A DNA stretch of 41,284 nt, from NCBI GenBank assembly GCA_001970955.1, contig MPUH01000658.1:1-41284 (forward strand), in the 5' to 3' direction. This DNA comes from Stentor coeruleus (Eukaryota; Ciliophora; Heterotrichea; Heterotrichida; Stentoridae). Both the position numbers and the translations under genes were made by a program. Below the pieces are notes generated by a model, which ran no database searches, was not told the DNA's origin, and saw only the letters and a list, made by a program, of their open reading frames with translations. Numbering within the stretch: the first letter of the stretch is position 1; each line of letters begins with the position of its first letter. Shown here piece by piece: positions 8,150 to 17,895 of the stretch.

Positions 8150-10325
8150 ATGCGAGCTATAAAGTTTCTCTTGCTATTATCATTATCTGTAACTCCATGT
8201 AATTCTGAAGGTTTAGACACTGCAGATGATATTACAGAAGACCTTATTATAGAAACTGAAGATAATGATTCTGCTGAAGATGAAGATCTTATGATTACTG
8301 ACCTTGAAGGGAATAGCCCTATAGACTTTGAAATCATAGAAGAAGGTGACGATGATACTATGGACGACCTGGATGATTGAATAGATGAGGCAGAAGAGAG
8401 CATGGAAGCTGTAAACATACAGGAACTTGCTGATTTAGAAGAATTAGAAGAGACTATTGAGTACTATGAACTCCAGTTGCAGTATTTGGAAAATTTTGAG
8501 ACTGTTGAAATTAATTCTATATTTTATGACGTTGCAAGTTTACAAATTTATATTGAAGAGATGAAAGAATATTATGAACTTAGGAAGACTGATGAAGAAC
8601 TAGAAGAACTTAATAAGGTACTTGATGATATGGAAAATTCTAATGACCTTTTGCAGTTTGGAGAAGGGATGGTAGAAGCTGAAGATTTAGCTGATGAAAT
8701 GGAGCCTACTCATTCAGTGACAATTGAAGGGAAAATATACACAAAGGACAGATTATATGAAGAACTTGAAATTGCTAAAGTTTCACAGGATCAATCACTA
8801 GAAGATATGCTAACTGATTTGGTTAGTAAAGTGCAAGGGAATAATGAGGAAGATACATTAGAAGAGCAGGCTGATGTAATATTGGAGCTCACACATCAAT
8901 TGGAATTAGAAAATGTAGTAATTATTGATGGAAAGGAGTATAATATTAATGAACTCGAGGCTTGGATGATCGAGAATTTAGCTAAAGTTAACGATATGGA
9001 CAGTGTAAAAGATTTGGAAGCCGACAAAGAAGATGCAGAATTTCAATTAGNATATGGACAGTGTAAAAGATTTGGAAGCCGACAAAGAAGATGCAGAATT
9101 TCAATTAGAGCAATTAAATGAAGTTTCTGATGATTATATTGATGAAATCGAAGAGCTTCAAGAACTTTTAGATGCTGATCCAAGTGAGATTTTTATTCTT
9201 AATGGTGTTGAATACACTCGTGCTGAGATTGAAGCTATTATAGAAGAAGATGAAGAAACTCTTGAACAGTTTGTTATTCAAATTGCCATTGCTGACCTTG
9301 ATGACTTGTTTATGGATGACTTCACTGACCCAGAACTAGATGCTGATGATCAGATTGAAGGCCTTGAAGCAATAGAAGATCTTATTAGCCAAATGGACGA
9401 TGATGATATCGTAGTCTTAGATGGTATATCTTTTGATAAGCAAGAGCTTATTGATCAACTAGACGAAGCTAATGAAAACACAGAAAATCAACTCATGCAG
9501 AAACTTGAGCAACTCATAAATGCATCTGACCTTGATACTTTAAATTCTTTTGACTTGCAAAACCTTGTCGAAGACATGCAGCTACTTCCTGAAGTTATGG
9601 ATGAAGGAGAGACTGTTGAACTGTGGGGAGAGATTTTAAATAAAGATGGGGTTTTAACTTTGATAGATGAACTTATTGCCTTATACAACAGTATTAAAGA
9701 ACAAGATATGGAAACTAATGAAATCAAGGATATTCATAATATTTTTGTGTCGTATAATGGAACAATGACAATATCAGACTTTTATGATTTGGAAATGGAG
9801 ATTAATGAGCTGCAGGCATTTTTTGAAAGTGATGATACAATTGTTATAGGTGGAGTTGAGCTTGATGAAGCTGGGATTGAAAAGTTTAAGTATTATGCTG
9901 AGATTATTAGGGAAGAATTATCTAATACTTTAGATGAAGAAATTCCCCCCGTGGATGAATTAGAACTTTTTACTAGTACTTTAGGTGAGACAACTGCTAC
10001 TGAAGATATGCCGACTTTGGAAGAGGACTATGTGGCTGAAGAGCCGGATAGGATAGATGAGCCGGGGGTTAAAGAAGTAGATACTGATTTGGAGGCTGGG
10101 GGAAATACTGATGAGGAGGAAACAGAAGATAGTGAAAGCACTTCAGAGGATTTTTCTGATGATCCTGGATTAGAGGAAGCTGCAGGAGAGACTGAAGATG
10201 CTGACAGCACTGAAGAGACTAATGGTACTGAAGAAGCTGATAGTATTGAAGAAAATACTGAAGCAACAGAAACTTCAGAAGACACTGTAGTAGAAACATC
10301 TCCATCATTTTTATCAATTAATTAG
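8150..10325 (+). CDS. Secreted acidic protein with about seven ~70-residue repeats (frame interrupted)
   Basis: One reading frame runs from ATG 8150 to TAG 10325 if two interruptions are bridged: a TGA at 8378-8380 in the same frame, and a 58-nt assembly artefact around an N at 9051. The protein starts with a signal peptide (MRAIKFLLLLSLSVTPCNS) and is otherwise extremely Asp/Glu-rich with no cysteine-rich or membrane region. A motif of the form (D/E)(D/E)xIVIxGxxYxxxxLxxxIEE recurs near 8504, 8717, 8918, 9190, 9411, 9615 and 9841. The spacing is about 67-74 residues once the duplication is removed. Between motifs lie helical acidic segments. The last ~110 residues are Glu/Thr/Ser-rich and low complexity. 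A secreted or secretory-granule matrix protein that binds cations is a reasonable inference. I recognise no named family. Confidence 0.7.
8378..8380 (+). other. In-frame TGA inside the acidic repeat protein
   Basis: Codons on both sides stay in the same frame and keep the same acidic composition: EEGDDDTMDDLDD before, IDEAEESMEAVN after. No 15/16-nt GT-AG intron spans it. The nearest GT...AG pair, 8346-8384, is 39 nt. The TGA is therefore a sequencing error, a recent nonsense change, or a readthrough site. Elsewhere in the window TGA acts as a normal terminator. Confidence 0.75.
8994..9108. repeat. 57-nt perfect duplication flanking a single N (assembly join)
   Basis: The bases 8994-9050 and 9052-9108 are identical and separated by one N at 9051. 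Removing one copy plus the N (58 nt) restores a continuous frame between the upstream and downstream parts of the acidic protein gene. This is the signature of two contig ends placed side by side without merging their overlap, not of a biological repeat. Confidence 0.93.
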
Positions 10326-10424
10326 CAGAATTAAGAAAATAAACAGATTTACCTTCACCCACATCACAATATCCTAACTTCAATATATAACCCACATATT
10401 TTCTGCCATCCATAAAATTAGCTG

Positions 10425-10880
10425 TTAATTTTTCGCTATCAAACTATCAAGTATGGCAACTCTGCGAGCATGACTAGTTCCATCACCAAGAAAATTAGTA
10501 TGCAACCAAATATCAAAAGCCTCAACAGCCACTCCTGATCCAGTAACCCTTTCTCCAAAAGCAATAACATTAGCATTGTTATGCTCTCTTGACATCTTAG
10601 CACCATAGTTATCATGAACAAGTGCACATCTTATACCAGGGAACTTATTAGCAGCAATCGACATGCCTATACCACTTCCACAAACAAGCAATCCTCTATT
10701 GTATTCCCCTGAGTTTATAGCTTCACAGACCATCCTTGCATAATTAGGATAATCAACAGAATCAGCTGAATTTACCCCAAAGTCCATAAACTCGATGTTT
10801 TTGTTCCTAAGAAAATCCAATAAAGTTTGCTTGAGTCGGAATCCAGCATGATCACAAGCTACAGCAATTTTTAGAGACAT
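10425..10880 (-). CDS. rpiB: Ribose-5-phosphate isomerase B (RpiB/LacAB family)
   Basis: A 151-residue protein of typical RpiB length. It interconverts ribose 5-phosphate and ribulose 5-phosphate in the non-oxidative pentose phosphate pathway in the cytosol. Visible family features: ACDHAG at 8-13, the catalytic Cys in LLVCGSGIGMSIAANK (C67), the SREHNNANV segment with H100, and Arg residues at 139-140 near HARR that bind phosphate. Most animals and fungi use the unrelated RpiA, so RpiB in a eukaryote is notable but known in several protists. The gene stands alone on the minus strand, convergent with the acidic protein gene about 100 nt away. Base composition is like its neighbours and all key residues are present. 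Confidence 0.93.
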   Translation of the reverse strand: MSLKIAVACDHAGFRLKQTLLDFLRNKNIEFMDFGVNSADSVDYPNYARMVCEAINSGEYNRGLLVCGSGIGMSIAANKFPGIRCALVHDNYGAKMSREHNNANVIAFGERVTGSGVAVEAFDIWLHTNFLGDGTSHARRVAILDSLIAKN

Positions 10881-10941
10881 ATTATATCAATTTTAACCTA
10901 TAATATTAATCATTAGTCAGAAGGCCTATGATATTTTACAT

Positions 10942-12423
10942 CTAAAGATTGCAGCACATAGTGAAAAAGTTCTTTAATGAAGGTGTGGTGATTTGTGAAA
11001 GCCTGAGTCCTGACCTGGAAAATCTTTCACTAGAAGTTTTGCCTAGGAAGAAGTTTTTTGTATGAAGAAGGAAAAGCCTGAAAACCATAAAAAAAGCAAA
11101 GAGACCTAGGATGCAAAGAAGTGAAGCAACTAATATGAAAGCTGAGTGACTGATATTATCGATTGTGTTTTCAGAGTTGGAGACAATAAAAGCGTTGATA
11201 CATTGATATAAAAGTAAGATGCATGATGTTAATGTGAGGAGGAGGAAAGAGTAGAATGCTCCAAGATTTCTATATAAAAAGTACCGAGCACCAATACAAT
11301 TGTTTACCCATTGACAGTGATGATCGTATTTAGTCACACAGCGTCCACAGAAAAAGCAATGCCGTGAGCGTTCTAGCCTGATTATAAAGCATTCAGGACA
11401 GACTTCATTAGCTGAATCACCATAGAGTTTCTATATAAAAAATACTATCAATTTATTAGGATCTCCTTTTGCCACATAGCCTGGATCACTTGTAATTAAA
11501 AATATAACCAGGCCTACATCTATCAGCATCATTGTTGATAAAATATAAGTTGTAGCGCTATTGTCTATATAATCCTTACAGTTCTCCATAAATACACCAT
11601 CAATAATAACTACAGTAATCAAAAGAAAGCACAAAATACTAAAAGGGAGATAGTTTTTTTTACCTCCATCATCAATCATCCCTCTAAATCCAAACATCTC
11701 AAGCACTCCATTAGCCCCAAAAAGAATTATCGTGTCTTGCTCAGTTGCAAGGTCTTTTGGGATTTTCCCCTCAAAATCTTTAGCATATCTATTATAACCT
11801 TTAAGCATAAGCAACCTGACAAGTCTTGAATTGTTATTTTTAGCCGCAATATGCAAAGCAGTCCTACCTTTTCCATCTATTTTCCTTTTAGAAATTTTCA
11901 TAGCAATAAGCAAACTTACTGCTTTATATGCATTCATATCAACAGCTAAATGTAATGGAGTATCTCTAGTCAATGAATGTTTTGTGAGTTTAGCATTTCT
12001 CTCTGCAAGTAAAGCTATAGTATGGGCAAAGTCTTTTTCTGCAGCTAGGTGTACAGCATTTTTCCCTTGGGAATTCAGAGTGTGGATTTCAGCTCCGTGC
12101 TTTATAAGTATTTCCATTATATGCTAAATGTATTTTACATTGTAACCACCCATTGCTGCAAACATAAATGCTGTGTTGCCGTCTGTGTTTTGTAAGTTGA
12201 CCCATTCTTCTAGTTTTTCAATGGAAAGATGATGAGATTCCTGAATTTTTTTTACATGTTGGAGCAAGGCTTCTAGAATGGCATCAACGCCGCAGATGGC
12301 TGAAGCGTGGAGAAGGGATTGATTCTTAGCGTCAACTAATTTACTTAAAGATTCTTCAGATTTTATGAACAGTTTGAAATTCTCGATATCTGCTGCTTCT
12401 ATTAATTCTACGAACTTCTCCAT
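10942..12423 (-). CDS. Ankyrin-repeat DHHC palmitoyltransferase, three exons (ZDHHC17/HIP14-like)
   Basis: Spliced from 12423-12139, 12123-11446 and 11430-10942, giving 483 residues. The N-terminal ~230 residues are ankyrin repeats ([50 protein letters not shown]). Two membrane helices follow, then the cysteine-rich domain completed only after splicing ([21 protein letters not shown]), then DHHC in [13 protein letters not shown], and two more helices. The DHHC Cys takes the acyl group from palmitoyl-CoA and passes it to protein cysteines at Golgi or plasma membranes. The ankyrin part recruits substrates in HIP14-type enzymes. Intact frame and motifs across both 15-nt introns make this a confident gene model. 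Confidence 0.92.
11431..11445 (-). other. 15-nt spliceosomal intron 2 of the DHHC gene
   Basis: On the minus strand it reads GTATTTTTTATATAG. It carries an in-frame TAG. Its removal joins the lumenal loop to [14 protein letters not shown] and completes the DHHC cysteine-rich domain in frame. Length and GTA...TAG borders match Stentor-type introns. Confidence 0.93.
12124..12138 (-). other. 15-nt spliceosomal intron 1 of the DHHC gene
   Basis: On the minus strand it reads GTAAAATACATTTAG. It carries an in-frame TAG. Splicing joins AAMGGYN to [13 protein letters not shown], which restores an ankyrin repeat without a gap. Confidence 0.93.
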
Positions 12424-13926
12424 ATAAATATATTGAGAATGTGTTTAATAATCCTAGGGAAATTAATGAAATAGAAAAGGTATAAAGTTTAATTGTATAA
12501 AAACTTAGCAATGAGATATTAGTTTAGGTTTTCTAAAACTTTTAATATTATAAGAAAATTTATATAGTTTTCAATATGCTAAAAGATATTGAGTAAACTT
12601 GAATTAGTATCAAAATATTTTTTTAGAGGATAATGAATACTAGAAGAATAAAAACTTAAGGATGCACATAACTATTGAGAAATTCTAAATAAAAAAATTG
12701 TATTTTTTTACAATTTTTTTTAAAAATAAACCATAAATCAATAGTAAATAGTCATTAAAATTTACTGCTAGATTCATTTGCTCTATAAATTAACTTAGCA
12801 GTTAATCTAATAATCTAAATTCAGTTAAGATACTTTACAATAAAGAGTCAATAAATAATATTAATTAGAAATTTAAACAGCTACTAAGTAATATAGCATC
12901 TGAACGTTTAAACTAATCATTAAAATATGTTCAACCCACAAACTGCAAAAACAATCATAGCATTTTTAATAAAAAAATTATAATCAGTAATCACATTAAG
13001 TTGGTACTTTGGGAGAGCGCTTGAATTGCTAGTACAAATGCATATATGAATAAAATCAGACTGACCTTTGAGAGGAAAGATGCTTAAAGCTCACCTTAGT
13101 ATAGTGTCTAATAGGGAATTGCTGTCAAGAACTTGAAATATTTTGATTAGTTTAAAGCAGAGACTGAGTTGATTGCATTCAGTATCTTGCAGCCTAAATC
13201 TTCAACTAATTTTTAATTGTTTGCTTGCTGTATTTTAAGAATTTCTGATACTTCATCATGCCTAGGGAATATTTATAATGTTGTATAAATGAAGTTTATT
13301 TTATTATATATTTTTAATGAAGAGGGATTCAAAGATCAAAATAAATAGCTTGCTTTAATAAAACTTTTATATTATGTAAGCACACTGAGAGATATAATTA
13401 TATGATGCTAATAAAATGGTGAAGAAACCATATTGATAAATCTTTGTTATATATTCAAAATAAAAATATTAAATTTAATTGTAGCGAATAAAATTCATCA
13501 AGGATTGATAGTTTAATTAATTTAACTCGTTTTAATAAAGGTTCATGATGAAATTCAGATTTCATTAGCAATTTTCATCTTTTAAATAATAATTGGTGAA
13601 ACATTTGAGTTAAAATACACCACCTAATTTTTTTGCTTTTCACACAAAGGTAAATTACTTATTAATGAGACAATTCTTTCTAATAGTTCTACTTACTTTA
13701 AAGAAATATAAAATATTTTATTTTGAATAATAGATTAAAGATTACAATTTTTTAAATCTTAGAAAGCCTGCTCTATATTTTATAATGCTTAGATTTATCA
13801 TAAAACTTCTTTAAGATTAGATATATTAACCTCAAACTTAAATAAATTATCTTTGAATAAACATTGATGAATAATCCATAGTCAAGCAAGCTAATTTTAA
13901 TTATCTTCAATATTTTTATAGTAATT
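12424..13926. other. 1.5 kb gene-free A+T-rich region
   Basis: The longest empty spacer in the left half. It is mostly A/T runs. A less A+T-rich island near 12990-13270 has no open frame of useful length on either strand. It could be an old gene relic, but nothing is recognisable. It contains the promoter of the DHHC gene and the 3' end of the pseudokinase gene. Confidence 0.45.
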
Positions 13927-15537
13927 TTAATTAAAAATGATAGAATCTGTCATAATCATTTCTCTATTAATTGTAGAAAACGACCATCTTGAATTAGGAT
14001 TTATCACCAGCATATTTGATAATATTCTCTTCAAATTATAATTACTAATAGCTTTGCATTGCTCATTAAGCTCATCCTGAGAATGGAAAAATTGTCTATT
14101 ATTCCACCCAATTTCAGGCTTTATATATTCCAATACTGTAAGCCCTAAAGAAAAAACATCACATAAATTATAATTCAATTCATCCAAATTTTCTCTTTGT
14201 CTTAGTGATGCTCTCGTTATTTCAGGAGCCGCATAATTGCTTGCATTAAAAGATCCACTATATTTCTTAACAATTGTTACTTCATCATCATCTGTCAAAT
14301 AATTTTCAGATTTATCAAAGTTTATAAGTTTGTATACAATTTTTCCATTATAATTGCAGATTATTATGTTTTCTGGATTGATATTCCTGTGAGTGACTCT
14401 AATTTTTTTTAGACTAACAACTCCTTTTACTATTTGTTTCAAGAGTTCATATGCTTCCATTTCATGACTATAGGATTCTTCATTTTTTTCCTCATTTGTC
14501 TTCACTTCCCAATCTTTTATCTTTTTTATAAGTATGCATTCTCCTTTTTCTAAAACAAGTACTTGTCTAAAAAGCCCTTGCTCAGTTTTGTCATTAATGC
14601 ATCCATAGCAAATTACAACATTTTCTATTCCTCTTGCATTTATAAGAATTTCAGCTTCTTTGTTGTTAAGCTTTTCAATATTTCTAGCCTCAGTAATTTT
14701 TGCTATGAGATTACCTCCTTCTAGCACCCTAAACATAGTTTTATATCTTCCTTTTTTTACAAATTTCGCCTTTCCTGTTTGAAATTTCAGCTGATCATAG
14801 CTCTTGTATTCTAAAGACTTTTTTTTCTCTTCGAAATTCATTTTACTATATGTTCTCTTTGGTAATTCATCAATGGGATACTTGTTTTTCAATAATAGTT
14901 TATCCTTCCAACAAGGTTTTTCTTCAAGTATGGAGCATTTCCATGGTTCTAAGTATTCATCATCAAGCAATACTATGCTAAATTGGTTTAAAACCTTTTC
15001 GTAGCAAGATTTTATAATAATATTTTCATCTTTAATGTTTTTGAGTTTTGATAGAATTCTTCCTAGTGTTTGGCAATCTTCTGAAGATGTATTACAAATA
15101 GCAGAAATGCTTGCAATGACTTGAATATAGAGTTTTTTAATTATTGATGACTTGCTTTGATAGGAGCTAAATATCGCAAGAAGTTTACAGAGTGTGCTTA
15201 TGGAATTGCATTTGCATATGGCAAGGACAAAAATACTAGGATTTACGATTGAAAAGTCTATGAAGTCCAAGGAAGTCAATAAGTTTTCTGTGGATGATTT
15301 GATTGATTGCATTTCTTTAATTAGAATGATGGTATATAGATAGCTTTTAGCATATGATTTGTATTGTTCTGGCAATGATAATGTTTCTAAGGCATTCTCT
15401 ATATTTTCTAATGAGCTGCATATGATATCGTTCATTTTTTCCTGAAAACCCTGAGTAATCATTTCATTTGATATGCTTGAAAAAGAGTCTGCATTCAGAG
15501 ACAAAGAAAAAGACACTGGAATATTCATTATAGACAT
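13927..15537 (-). CDS. Protein pseudokinase with helical N-terminal region
   Basis: A 536-residue intact frame. Residues 1-210 are helical, with Cys/Ser/Ile-rich segments and no recognised domain. Residues about 260-530 have the protein-kinase fold: the beta-3 lysine in LIAKIT (K280), a catalytic loop HRNINPEN (383-390), NFD in place of DFG (407-409), APEI (437-440), CDVFSLGLTVLE, and a final helix with NPNSRW. The catalytic-base Asp of HRD is Asn (N385) and the Mg-binding Asp of DFG is also Asn (N407). It therefore probably cannot transfer phosphate and may act as a scaffold or allosteric partner. The absence of a clear glycine-rich loop supports this. Confidence 0.82.
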   Translation of the reverse strand: MSIMNIPVSFSLSLNADSFSSISNEMITQGFQEKMNDIICSSLENIENALETLSLPEQYKSYAKSYLYTIILIKEMQSIKSSTENLLTSLDFIDFSIVNPSIFVLAICKCNSISTLCKLLAIFSSYQSKSSIIKKLYIQVIASISAICNTSSEDCQTLGRILSKLKNIKDENIIIKSCYEKVLNQFSIVLLDDEYLEPWKCSILEEKPCWKDKLLLKNKYPIDELPKRTYSKMNFEEKKKSLEYKSYDQLKFQTGKAKFVKKGRYKTMFRVLEGGNLIAKITEARNIEKLNNKEAEILINARGIENVVICYGCINDKTEQGLFRQVLVLEKGECILIKKIKDWEVKTNEEKNEESYSHEMEAYELLKQIVKGVVSLKKIRVTHRNINPENIIICNYNGKIVYKLINFDKSENYLTDDDEVTIVKKYSGSFNASNYAAPEITRASLRQRENLDELNYNLCDVFSLGLTVLEYIKPEIGWNNRQFFHSQDELNEQCKAISNYNLKRILSNMLVINPNSRWSFSTINREMIMTDSIIFN

Positions 15538-16165
15538 ATTTAATCTTCAATTTTTAGGGATTACTATAATGAAGAACTAAAAAACACTATCTGGGAAATG
15601 GATGATATTATCTTTTTGTGTCCACTTCTAATGTATTTATATTGTGATGTAATAGATATGAAAGTCTATTAAAATAAAGCACTAGTTTGGAATTGCAATT
15701 TAGTCATAGTCCAATAAATAAAATTTACTATTTATGCTGTAATAAATCAATTATAATTTTAAAAGCAATATAATCGTGAGTACCTTTAAATAACTATTTT
15801 TAAAATCAATATTAAAGGCAATTATTAACTATGATCTAGCCTTTACTATAAAAATTAATAAAAAGTTCTGAGAATATAAAATTAATCCATAGCTTCATAA
15901 TCCTAAAATCAAATTTTTTGTTTTGAAGTAATTCTCAAGCATTACTATATCAATGCAGCAATCCTAAATTAAGTCTGTCTATTTAATTGTTGAATTAAAA
16001 ACAATACTAATAAGTTTATCATTAAATTATTAAACTATAAAAACCTAAATCAAATCATCATTAGCCATCCTCTCACCAGCCAAATGCTTTTTTATACTAT
16101 ACATAAATTACTTACTAAGTAAATTTTTAACTAGAATAATTCTATCAATCAATATTAGTTCAAAA
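15538..16165. other. Divergent intergenic region
   Basis: A+T-rich spacer between the divergent pseudokinase and zinc-knuckle genes, so it should carry both promoters. No motif, repeat or RNA gene was recognised. Confidence 0.45.
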
Positions 16166-17245
16166 ATGAATTTTTCTTCCCCACTTTTTGAAATCAATCC
16201 TTTCTATGTCCCCCCTCTACCAACTATCCGCTTTGCCGACACCAATAACTGCCTTCGACACCCTAAAAAGATAAATATCAAGCCCTTAGAAGATTTTGAG
16301 TCCATTTTAAATATCTTATGCATAAACTGTCAGGAACTTGTAAATGTGACTAGAATTGACTATCATTCCAAGCTTTGTATGCATCCTTCAGATAAATTTC
16401 TTCAGTTAGAAAAAGACAATGAGATCGAATCAGTAAGATTCAAAATTACAAATCTGAAAAATGTGCTTGAAGAAATCACATTGCAGCCTAAACTAAGTCC
16501 ATGCGATAAAAATTATGTTATTATACTTATAAGACATGGTTTAACAGTACTAAACACCCGCAATCCTCAGGTTTTAGAAAATATAATTGATTCTTTAAAT
16601 AGTATGCTTAAGTCATATAAAGGCAGTTTATGCACAAGGATATATACTGAAAGATTTACGTCATTGGTTGCTCAATTAATGGGATGCTTGATTATTGAAA
16701 GTAATCTTAAAACACTGAAAGCCGGGGAAAAAAACATTTTCAAAGATATTGAGATAAAGTCCTTAAAAGAGCAAGTCGAATATTATAGATCCAGGGCGGA
16801 AATACTACAAAAAGTTGTTGCAAAAACACAGAATATGAACTTGCCAGAACTTAATAGGAAATTAGAAGCTATAAGAAGTGAATTGGGTAGTTTAAGTCCA
16901 AGCGGTTCATCAGCTTCAAGCATTTTACCTGATGAACGGCCTTTTTCACCTATAGGCTCAAGTGACGAAGAAAATAAAGATCAGGAAGAAATGAAAAAAT
17001 ATTTCTATTCATTATGCTTAACACAGAAAATCAATGTATCTGCAGCTAAAAAGCATGTACCAAATCTATCAATATCAAAAATGCTTCAAGATGTTATGGA
17101 TAAAGGTATACCGTCTGAGGATTGGCAAGCTTTTATCTCTACACAATTCTCTAATCCTGATCAGAAATTTGTAGACCAGAAACCTCAGCGAAGATCTCCT
17201 TTAAAACATTTGAAGGTCTTTGAAAAAATAATAGAAGATCATTAA
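16166..17245 (+). CDS. Hypothetical protein with Cys/His knuckle and coiled coil
   Basis: Intact 359-residue frame. Residues about 51-74 contain CINCQ...YHSKLCMH, a C-x2-C-x11-H-x3-C spacing that could bind one zinc. A helical region (about 80-180) follows, then a probable coiled coil (about 190-240, SLKEQVEYYRSRAEILQK). A Ser/Pro-rich low-complexity stretch (about 245-270) and a basic C-terminal tail complete it. The layout suggests a structural or adaptor protein. I do not recognise the family. It ends 38 nt before the NMNAT start on the same strand, but ciliates do not normally use operons, so this spacing only shows compactness. Confidence 0.75.
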   Translation: MNFSSPLFEINPFYVPPLPTIRFADTNNCLRHPKKINIKPLEDFESILNILCINCQELVNVTRIDYHSKLCMHPSDKFLQLEKDNEIESVRFKITNLKNVLEEITLQPKLSPCDKNYVIILIRHGLTVLNTRNPQVLENIIDSLNSMLKSYKGSLCTRIYTERFTSLVAQLMGCLIIESNLKTLKAGEKNIFKDIEIKSLKEQVEYYRSRAEILQKVVAKTQNMNLPELNRKLEAIRSELGSLSPSGSSASSILPDERPFSPIGSSDEENKDQEEMKKYFYSLCLTQKINVSAAKKHVPNLSISKMLQDVMDKGIPSEDWQAFISTQFSNPDQKFVDQKPQRRSPLKHLKVFEKIIEDH

Positions 17246-17283
17246 CTTTATATATATATCATAAAAAATGATTATTATTTTAA

Positions 17284-17895
17284 ATGATGAAAAAGAATAT
17301 AGGAATACTTGGAGGAAGTTTTGACCCACCTCATATAGCTCATGTAAGACTTGCGGAAATAGCGCAGAAGTATTGTGATGAGATTTGGATTGTTCCGTGT
17401 GGGTATAGGGATGATAAGCCATGGATGAGTTCATATGAAATTAGATATGAGATGTGTCAATTAGCGTTTAGAAATATGAAGATTTGTGATTTTGAAAGAG
17501 GCATGCCTATAGTATCGACGTATTTACTTATGAGAGATATTCAGGAACAGCATCCCGAAGAAAATTTTTATTTTATAATTGGCACTGATTTGTTGATATC
17601 TTTGGACACATGGACTTATTATCATGAGCTTATTTCTTATACTAATTTTCTTGTTTTTCACCGTGAAGGAGTGGCAATGAATGAGAAGTGTAATGAGTAT
17701 TTGGCAAGGAAAAATTTTAGGGATACAGGTGAAAAAGTGCAAATTGAATTGTCGTCTACATATGTTAGGGAATCGATAAAGGAAAGTAGAAGGAAAAATT
17801 TGTCAGATGAGATGCTGAAAGATTTACTTAAGAAAGTTATTGGGATTGATGAGGTGGCAGAAGCTGCTTATAGATATAATTTATATTCGAGTTAA
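17284..17895 (+). CDS. Nicotinamide/nicotinate mononucleotide adenylyltransferase
   Basis: A 203-residue nucleotidyltransferase of NadD/NMNAT type. It joins NMN or NaMN to ATP to make NAD+ or NaAD. GGSFDPPHIAH at 10-20 is the ATP-binding motif with H17 and H20. SSTYVRE (157-163) is the second conserved motif (SSTxxR) contacting the phosphates. The YFIIGTDLL segment near 96-104 and a central W (W110) fit substrate binding. The length is close to bacterial NadD and shorter than animal NMNATs. No targeting signal is visible, so a cytosolic or nuclear enzyme is expected. All catalytic motifs are intact. A tandem ATG (17284 and 17287) leaves a one-residue uncertainty in the start. Confidence 0.92.
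   Translation: MMKKNIGILGGSFDPPHIAHVRLAEIAQKYCDEIWIVPCGYRDDKPWMSSYEIRYEMCQLAFRNMKICDFERGMPIVSTYLLMRDIQEQHPEENFYFIIGTDLLISLDTWTYYHELISYTNFLVFHREGVAMNEKCNEYLARKNFRDTGEKVQIELSSTYVRESIKESRRKNLSDEMLKDLLKKVIGIDEVAEAAYRYNLYSS

Noticed and set aside
8346..8384. 39-nt GT-AG segment as an intron removing the TGA
   Set aside because: All supported introns here are 15 nt, and this segment encodes the same acidic composition as its flanks.
8994..9108. Genuine tandem repeat within the acidic gene
   Set aside because: The copies are perfectly identical, separated by an N, and break the frame. The genuine protein repeats are diverged and ~70 residues long.
10028..10285. Ser/Val-rich open frames opposite the acidic protein
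   Set aside because: These are the complement of Glu/Asp codons (GAA/GAT) and appear wherever the acidic gene is read backwards.
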